A stretch of DNA of 16,827 nt. It comes from Devosia equisanguinis (GTDB lineage: Bacteria; Pseudomonadota; Alphaproteobacteria; Rhizobiales; Devosiaceae). The DNA lies in contig CAMDAL010000034.1 of the NCBI GenBank assembly GCA_945888565.1, positions 1 through 16,827 on the forward strand, read 5' to 3'. Made by a program: the position numbers and the translations under genes. Below the pieces are notes generated by a model that was given only the letters and a program-made list of their open reading frames with translations, had not been told where the DNA came from and searched no databases. The stretch's first letter is position 1. Each line of letters begins with the position of its first letter. Positions 11,976-16,827 of this stretch are shown here, piece by piece.

Positions 11976-13094
11976 GTGTCCGGCGGCGCGATCCTGCTCA
12001 CGCCGTCGCAGCGCATCGACTGGCTGCGGCTGATCCGCACCGACAATGTCGGGCCGCAGACCTTCCGCCAGTTGATCAACCGCGAGGGCTCTGCCGAGGC
12101 CGCCCTCGCCGCCCTGCCCCAGTTGCTGCAGCGGACCGGCGCCCACGTCCGCATTCCGTCCGTCGCCGAAGCCGAGGACGAGATCGCCGGGCTGGAGCGC
12201 TACGGCGCCCGTCTCGTCGCCTCAGGCGAGGCCGACTACCCCGCCCTTCTCAAGTGCATCTCTGGCGCCCCGCCGCTCCTCGCCATCGCCGGCGGGCAGC
12301 GCATCGACTGGCGCCGCAACGTCGCCATCGTCGGGGCCCGCAACGCCTCGGCGGCCGGGCAGAAATTCGCCCGCATGCTGGCCAGCGATCTCGGCAATGC
12401 CCGCTACACCATCGTCTCCGGCCTTGCCCGCGGCATTGACGCGGCGGCGCATTCCGCCTCCCTTGGCACCGGAACCGTCGCCGTCCTCGCCGGTGGGATG
12501 GACCAGGTCTATCCCGCCGAAAACCTGCCGCTGGCCCGCGAAATCCTCGAGAACGGTGGTGCGCTGCTCACCGAAATGCCCCTCGGCTGGGAGCCGCGCG
12601 CCCGCGATTTCCCGCGCCGCAACCGTCTCGTTTCCGGCCTGACGCTCGGTACCGTGGTGGTGGAGGCTGCCAAGCGCTCCGGCTCGCTGATCACCGCCCG
12701 CCTGGCGCTCGAACAGAACCGCGAGGTGTTTGCCGTCCCCGGCTCACCGCTCGACCCGAGGGCCGAAGGCGGCAATGCGCTGATCCAGCAGGGCGCGCAC
12801 CTCATCACCAGTGCGCAGGACATCATCGATGTGCTCCGCGATACCGACCCCTCGCGCTCCAGTCTGCTCGAACCCGACTGGCTGCCCGAGACCGATTTCT
12901 TAGAGCTCGCGCCGCCCACCGAAGACGAGCGCGCCATCCTGATGGGCTCGCTCAGCGTCACGCCGGTCGCGGTAGACGACGTCATCAAGTCGACCGGTAT
13001 AGCCACCGGCCGGGTCCAGACCCTGCTGCTTGAGCTCGACCTTGAAGGCCGCGTCGAGTGGTCAAGCGGCCAACTGGTCGCGCTGAAGCCCTGA
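11976..13094 (+). CDS. dprA: DNA processing protein DprA
   Basis: DprA binds incoming single-stranded DNA during transformation and loads RecA; it is also widespread in species not known to be competent. The 372-residue protein has an N-terminal helical SAM-like region, then a Rossmann domain with VAIVGAR (116-122), SGLARGID (148-155), FPRRNRLVSG (212-221), EAAKRSGSLITA (230-241) and VPGS (254-257). It ends with a C-terminal winged helix (SVTPVAVDDVIKSTGI, then VQTLLLELDLEGRVEW). The start is GTG 11976, 3 nt after plsY, without a strong ribosome binding site, consistent with coupling. The 3' end overlaps the convergent membrane protein gene by 33 bp. Confidence 0.96.
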   Translation: MSGGAILLTPSQRIDWLRLIRTDNVGPQTFRQLINREGSAEAALAALPQLLQRTGAHVRIPSVAEAEDEIAGLERYGARLVASGEADYPALLKCISGAPPLLAIAGGQRIDWRRNVAIVGARNASAAGQKFARMLASDLGNARYTIVSGLARGIDAAAHSASLGTGTVAVLAGGMDQVYPAENLPLAREILENGGALLTEMPLGWEPRARDFPRRNRLVSGLTLGTVVVEAAKRSGSLITARLALEQNREVFAVPGSPLDPRAEGGNALIQQGAHLITSAQDIIDVLRDTDPSRSSLLEPDWLPETDFLELAPPTEDERAILMGSLSVTPVAVDDVIKSTGIATGRVQTLLLELDLEGRVEWSSGQLVALKP

Positions 13095-14411
13095 CGGCCG
13101 CTCGCGCAGCGTCGCGAGCACGGCGAACCCGGCGGCCGGTACCATCGTGTTCAGCACCCGCACCCAGGCGCCCTCGAAAACGATGACGTCCAGGATCGGG
13201 TCGAAGAACGGAGCCGGGAATCGCACATCGGCGAACATGTAGGTCGCCGCACAGGCCGCCGAGATCAGCACGCTCACCCCAAGCAGCGCCAGGGCGCCGG
13301 CCCGTCCTGCCGCGGTGCGCGGCCAGGCGAACGCCAGCACCACGGCCAGCACGGGCAGCATGCCGACCAGGTGACGCGGACCGGTGGAGGAGCCGCCATC
13401 CCAGTAGAAATAGCTGGCATTGACCAGCAGGAAGCAAAGCGCCACCCCGAGCGTCACCGCGGCAAGCGACCGCAGGTCGGGCCGCTGTCCCATCCGCAAC
13501 CAGCCGAGTGGCAACAGCAGCAGCACCGGCGCCAGCGGCAGCAGCCCGCGATGCAGCCCGAACAGCACTTCACCGATCACGATGGGATCAGGAACCGTCA
13601 GCCCGAAAAGCCCCTGCTTCATCCCCTCGAAGCCAACCACCTGCGAGTAGCCGAGGGTGAAAGGCGAGCCGAACACCATCTGGTTGTAGACCAGCAGCGG
13701 CAGCAGCCCGGCCACCCCGCCGAGGCTGGCACCCGCCAGCCGCGCCAGCAGCCGCTCCCGTTCGCCGAACAGATAGTAGAGTGCGATCACGGCCACGGCT
13801 GGCGCCGCGACAAGGTCCATCGTCAGGGTGAATCCCAGCAGCAGGCCGAGCACTGGCGGGATCCAGGCTCCCACCCGCCCCCGCGACCACACCGTCAACG
13901 CCAGCGCCAGCAGCAGCAGGCTGCCCGTCGCGGCGTGTGCGAAGAAAGCCGTCGACCAGCCGAAGAACGGCGTCCCTAGCGCCAGCGCAGCCGCCGCGAA
14001 CAAAGCCGCCGCGTCCGGCACCCCGAGCCTCCGGCACAGGAGATAAAGCACCGAAGTCGCGAGCGCCGCCAGCAACCCCACCGTGGAGAGCACCGCCGCG
14101 ATCATCGCCAGCGGAAACTGCTCCCGGTCCAGCACCCCGGTCGGCGCGCCGAGCAGGTGCCGCGTCAGCGCCACCGCCGGCACGGCCAGCAGCGACAGCC
14201 CCGGCGGCTTGTCGGCATAGAAGTGCCCCTCGTGCTCGGCGAGGTCCACCGTCAGGGCGGCATAGTCATCGATGTCGAGCCTGCCCTCGGTCATCGCGAG
14301 GGTGAGAGCGAGGCGGGTCACCTGCTGCGGGTTGTAGACGTCCTGCGGCGTGTAGCCGGCGAACGCCAGCAGCGTCAGCAGGAAGATGATGCCGGCCTTG
14401 AGGTGTCGCAT
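13062..14411 (-). CDS. Multi-pass membrane protein, GT-C (PMT/ArnT-like) glycosyltransferase candidate
   Basis: A 449-residue protein with about ten or more hydrophobic segments from residue 5 to near the end. The first periplasmic-type loop carries VTRLALTLAMTEGRLDIDDY and then GHFYADKPPGLSLLAVP (62-78); the 'Y-x-DKPPG' signature, with acidic residues in the preceding loop, is typical of PMT/ArnT-like GT-C glycosyltransferases that use polyprenyl-linked sugars. The donor and acceptor are not predictable. Another conserved-looking luminal stretch is ASYFYWDGGSSTGPRH. The start at ATG 14411 lacks a strong ribosome binding site (AGG). The gene converges on dprA with a 33-bp coding overlap and is divergent from topA. 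No polysaccharide genes are adjacent. Confidence 0.75.
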   Translation of the reverse strand: MRHLKAGIIFLLTLLAFAGYTPQDVYNPQQVTRLALTLAMTEGRLDIDDYAALTVDLAEHEGHFYADKPPGLSLLAVPAVALTRHLLGAPTGVLDREQFPLAMIAAVLSTVGLLAALATSVLYLLCRRLGVPDAAALFAAAALALGTPFFGWSTAFFAHAATGSLLLLALALTVWSRGRVGAWIPPVLGLLLGFTLTMDLVAAPAVAVIALYYLFGERERLLARLAGASLGGVAGLLPLLVYNQMVFGSPFTLGYSQVVGFEGMKQGLFGLTVPDPIVIGEVLFGLHRGLLPLAPVLLLLPLGWLRMGQRPDLRSLAAVTLGVALCFLLVNASYFYWDGGSSTGPRHLVGMLPVLAVVLAFAWPRTAAGRAGALALLGVSVLISAACAATYMFADVRFPAPFFDPILDVIVFEGAWVRVLNTMVPAAGFAVLATLRERPSGLQRDQLAA

Positions 14412-14467
14412 GCGCCTGGGGGTCCAAATCCAGAGGTCCGCATGCTGCCATCGGAGCGTGAAGATTC

Positions 14468-14484
14468 TTCCCCCATAGGGGGAA
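14468..14484. repeat. C/G-tract palindrome upstream of topA
   Basis: TTCCCCC (14468-14474) and GGGGGAA (14478-14484) are exact complements around ATA, in the 167-bp region between the divergent membrane protein gene and topA. It lies about 25 bp upstream of the topA -35 box. The form resembles C-tract/G-tract operators of metal-sensing repressors, but no such regulator is encoded here, so its role is unassigned. Confidence 0.4.
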
Positions 14485-14509
14485 TGGCGGGATGGCCGTT
14501 TTCGGCTGG

Positions 14510-14538
14510 TTGACAGCCCCAGACCGCTTCACCATGTT
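14510..14538 (+). promoter_or_regulatory. Probable topA sigma-70 promoter
   Basis: A perfect -35 box TTGACA (14510-14515), a 17-bp spacer and a -10-like CATGTT (14533-14538) precede topA. Transcription would start near 14545, giving a leader of about 35 nt. The -10 box is only a partial match, but the consensus -35 and exact spacing make this the best promoter in the window. Confidence 0.55.
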
Positions 14539-14578
14539 GCGGCCCGTTCGAAAGCCACTCCCTGAAAGCACTATCCCC

Positions 14579-16827
14579 ATGAAGCTCGTCATCGTTGAAA
14601 GTCCGGCCAAGGCCAAGACGATCAACAACTACCTCGGCAAGGACTATGAGGTCCTCGCGAGCTTCGGCCATGTCCGCGACCTGCCGGTCAAGGACGGATC
14701 AGTGCTGCCCGACGACGATTTCGCCATGATCTGGGAAGTCGATACGCAGTCGAAGAAGCGCCTCGCCGATATCGGCAATGCGCTGAAGAACGCCGACGAA
14801 CTGATCCTCGCCACCGACCCGGATCGCGAAGGCGAGGCGATTTCCTGGCACGTGCTCGACGTGCTCAGGCAGAAAAAGCTGATCAAGGACAAGCCGGTCA
14901 GCCGCGTCGTCTTCAACGCCATAACCAAGGCGGCGATTACCGAGGCGATGCAGCATCCGCGGCAGATCGACGAGCCGCTGGTCAACGCCTACCTCGCCCG
15001 CCGCGCCCTCGACTACCTCGTCGGTTTCACCCTGTCGCCCGTTCTGTGGCGCAAGCTGCCCGGCTCGCGATCGGCCGGCCGCGTCCAGTCCGTGGCATTG
15101 CGGATCATTTCGGACCGCGAGCGCGAGATCGAGAAGTTCAAGGCGCAGGAATACTGGTCCATCGGCGCCCGCCTCAGCGAGAAGGGCAAGTCCTTCGAGG
15201 CCCGGCTCTACTCGGTCGACGGCAAGAAGACCGACCGGCTCGACGTCGGCAACGCGGCCGATGCGGAAGCCCTGCGCGCAGCGATCGCCGCCGGCACGTT
15301 CTCCGTGAGCTCCGTCGACCGCAAGCCGACCAAGCGCAACCCGTACGCGCCCTTCACCACCTCGTCCCTGCAGCAGGATGCGTCGTCGCGCCTCGGCTTC
15401 TCGCCGAGCCGCACCATGCAGATCGCCCAGCGTCTGTATGAAGACGGCATCATCACCTACATGCGAACCGACGGCGTGCAGATGGCGCCCGAGGCGATCG
15501 ACCAGGCCCGCCGGGCTATCGTCAAGGAGTTCGGCGCCGAGTACGTGCCCGAGAAGGCGCGAATCTACCAGACCAAGGCGAAGAACGCGCAGGAGGCCCA
15601 CGAGGCTATCCGGCCCACGGACATGTTCCGCCACCCCAATACGCTGCGCGGCGATTCAGACCAGCACCGGCTCTACGAGTTGATCTGGAAGCGCACGCTC
15701 GCCAGCCAGATGCGGTCGGCCGAAATCGAACGCACCACTGCCGACATCGCCGTCTTCGCCACGACCCGAGACATCGCGCTCAGGGCCATCGGCTCGGTCG
15801 TCACCTTCCCAGGTTTCCTGGCGCTTTACGGCGTGCAGGCCAAGGAGGATCGCACCGACGAGGCCGAGGACGACGAGGATAGCCGCGAACTGCCGCCGCT
15901 GAATGTCGGCGACCGCCCGAAGCTCGAGGAAGCGCTGATCGAGCAGCACTTCACCCAGCCGCCGTCGCGCTACTCCGAAGCCAGCCTCATCAAGAAGATG
16001 GAAGAGCTCGGCATCGGCCGGCCCTCCACCTACGCCGCCACCGTGAGCGTGCTGCAGGACCGGAACTATGTGCGTCTCGAAAAGCGCACGCTCATCCCCG
16101 AGGATCGCGGCCGCATCGTCACCGCCTTCCTCGAGAACTTCTTCGCCAAGCTGGTGGAGTACGGCTTCACCGCCGGCCTCGAGGAGAAGCTCGACGAGAT
16201 TTCCGCCGGCACGCTTAACTGGAAGGACGTGCTGCGCGAGTTCTGGATCGACTTCACGCGGCAGACCGACGACATCAAGGACCTGCGCGTCTCCGAAGTG
16301 CTCGATGCGCTCAACGAGTCGCTGAAGGATCATATCTTCCCGGCCAAGGCTGACGGTTCCGATCCCCGCCACTGCCCGAACTGCGGCGAGGGCCAGCTGT
16401 CGCTGAAGCTCGGCAAGTTCGGCGCCTTCATCGGCTGCTCGAACTACCCCGAGTGCCGCTATACCCTGCAGCTCTCCGATGCCGCCGCCGGTGGCGCGTC
16501 GGAGCCGGGCGCCGGCGACTGCGTGCTCGGCACCGATCCCGAGAGCGGCCTCGAGGTGCTCTTGAAGTCCGGCCGCTTCGGGCCATATGTGCAGCTGGGC
16601 GACGGAGACGAGCCGAAACGCTCGTCGCTTCCCAAGGGCTGGGAGCCCGGCAGCCTGACGCTCGAAAAAGCGTTGCAGCTGCTGTCCCTGCCTCGCGACG
16701 TCGGCCTCCACCCCGAGTCGGGCAAGCCGATCACCGCCGGCCTCGGCCGCTACGGCCCGTTCGTCCTGCACGATGGCAAGTACGCCAACCTTCCGGATGT
16801 GGAAGACGTGTTCACCGTCGGCCTCAA
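14579..16827 (+). CDS. topA: DNA topoisomerase I, 3' end cut by window edge
   Basis: TopA is a type IA enzyme that relaxes negative supercoils by cutting one strand through a 5'-phosphotyrosine. The frame opens at ATG 14579 and runs 749 codons to the right edge; alphaproteobacterial TopA is usually 850-900 residues, so over a hundred C-terminal residues are missing. Toprim elements are VIVESPAKAKT (4-14) with E7, and ATDPDREGE (78-86) with D80, D82 and E84. The catalytic tyrosine is Y294 in IITYMRTDG. One four-cysteine zinc finger is visible (C599, C602, C620, C626), followed by C-terminal repeats such as GLGRYGPFVLHDGKYANL. I see no clear Shine-Dalgarno sequence before the start. The topA gene follows dprA in many Rhizobiales; here a membrane protein gene lies between them. 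Confidence 0.97.
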   Translation, partial: MKLVIVESPAKAKTINNYLGKDYEVLASFGHVRDLPVKDGSVLPDDDFAMIWEVDTQSKKRLADIGNALKNADELILATDPDREGEAISWHVLDVLRQKKLIKDKPVSRVVFNAITKAAITEAMQHPRQIDEPLVNAYLARRALDYLVGFTLSPVLWRKLPGSRSAGRVQSVALRIISDREREIEKFKAQEYWSIGARLSEKGKSFEARLYSVDGKKTDRLDVGNAADAEALRAAIAAGTFSVSSVDRKPTKRNPYAPFTTSSLQQDASSRLGFSPSRTMQIAQRLYEDGIITYMRTDGVQMAPEAIDQARRAIVKEFGAEYVPEKARIYQTKAKNAQEAHEAIRPTDMFRHPNTLRGDSDQHRLYELIWKRTLASQMRSAEIERTTADIAVFATTRDIALRAIGSVVTFPGFLALYGVQAKEDRTDEAEDDEDSRELPPLNVGDRPKLEEALIEQHFTQPPSRYSEASLIKKMEELGIGRPSTYAATVSVLQDRNYVRLEKRTLIPEDRGRIVTAFLENFFAKLVEYGFTAGLEEKLDEISAGTLNWKDVLREFWIDFTRQTDDIKDLRVSEVLDALNESLKDHIFPAKADGSDPRHCPNCGEGQLSLKLGKFGAFIGCSNYPECRYTLQLSDAAAGGASEPGAGDCVLGTDPESGLEVLLKSGRFGPYVQLGDGDEPKRSSLPKGWEPGSLTLEKALQLLSLPRDVGLHPESGKPITAGLGRYGPFVLHDGKYANLPDVEDVFTVGL

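Noticed and set aside
13062..13094. 33-bp tail-to-tail overlap of dprA and the membrane protein gene as an antisense control device
   Set aside because: Short convergent overlaps are common in compact GC-rich genomes, and nothing else supports regulation.
15656..16771. 371-codon minus-strand open frame inside topA
   Set aside because: It is antisense to an intact topA reading frame and has no recognisable motif.
1..16827. tRNA, rRNA, CRISPR arrays, transposases or integrase genes
   Set aside because: I looked for cloverleaf-like segments, regularly spaced repeats and recombinase motifs and found none that hold up.

Overview
The window is high-GC bacterial chromosome. Several things together indicate an alphaproteobacterium of the Hyphomicrobiales (Rhizobiales) type: the run pyrB, pyrC, plsY, dprA, topA; a non-catalytic second dihydroorotase coupled to pyrB; a GatCAB amidotransferase; a PchB-like chorismate mutase; and a YjhX (UPF0386) protein. 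A Devosia-like member is only a guess.

Left part (1-4776): a partial DUF1330 gene follows gatB on the minus strand. Divergent from gatB is a two-gene DUF4160-DUF2442 module on the plus strand (copy 1). After it come a GNAT acetyltransferase and a chorismate mutase (both minus), a YjhX/TopAI-type toxin gene (plus), and a conserved 104-residue hypothetical gene (minus). This stretch of small accessory genes separates gatB from the rest of the gat genes.

Middle part (4734-8488): reading right to left on the minus strand there is a second, diverged DUF4160-DUF2442 module (copy 2). It is followed by a shortened metallo-beta-lactamase-like protein without the metal motif, gatC, a GNAT gene, gatA and a clear intrinsic terminator. 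Both transcription units of the tRNA-dependent amidotransferase (gatB, and gatC-gatA) therefore have a DUF4160-DUF2442 module at their promoter end. Each module has inverted half-sites placed in its predicted promoter, and the two sets of half-sites differ, as do the predicted recognition helices.

Right part (8489-16827): ruvX, pyrB, the inactive-type pyrC, plsY and dprA run on the plus strand with 4-nt overlaps or very short gaps. They serve genome maintenance, pyrimidine synthesis, phospholipid synthesis and DNA uptake processing. A GT-C-like membrane protein gene on the minus strand overlaps the end of dprA. topA, with a recognisable promoter, runs off the right edge.

The core genes are ordinary. 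The items most worth a second look are the paired DUF4160-DUF2442 modules with their promoter dyads, the YjhX homologue with an inverted repeat abutting its start codon (its known E. coli target, TopA, is encoded in the same window), and the degenerate metallo-beta-lactamase-like protein upstream of gatC.
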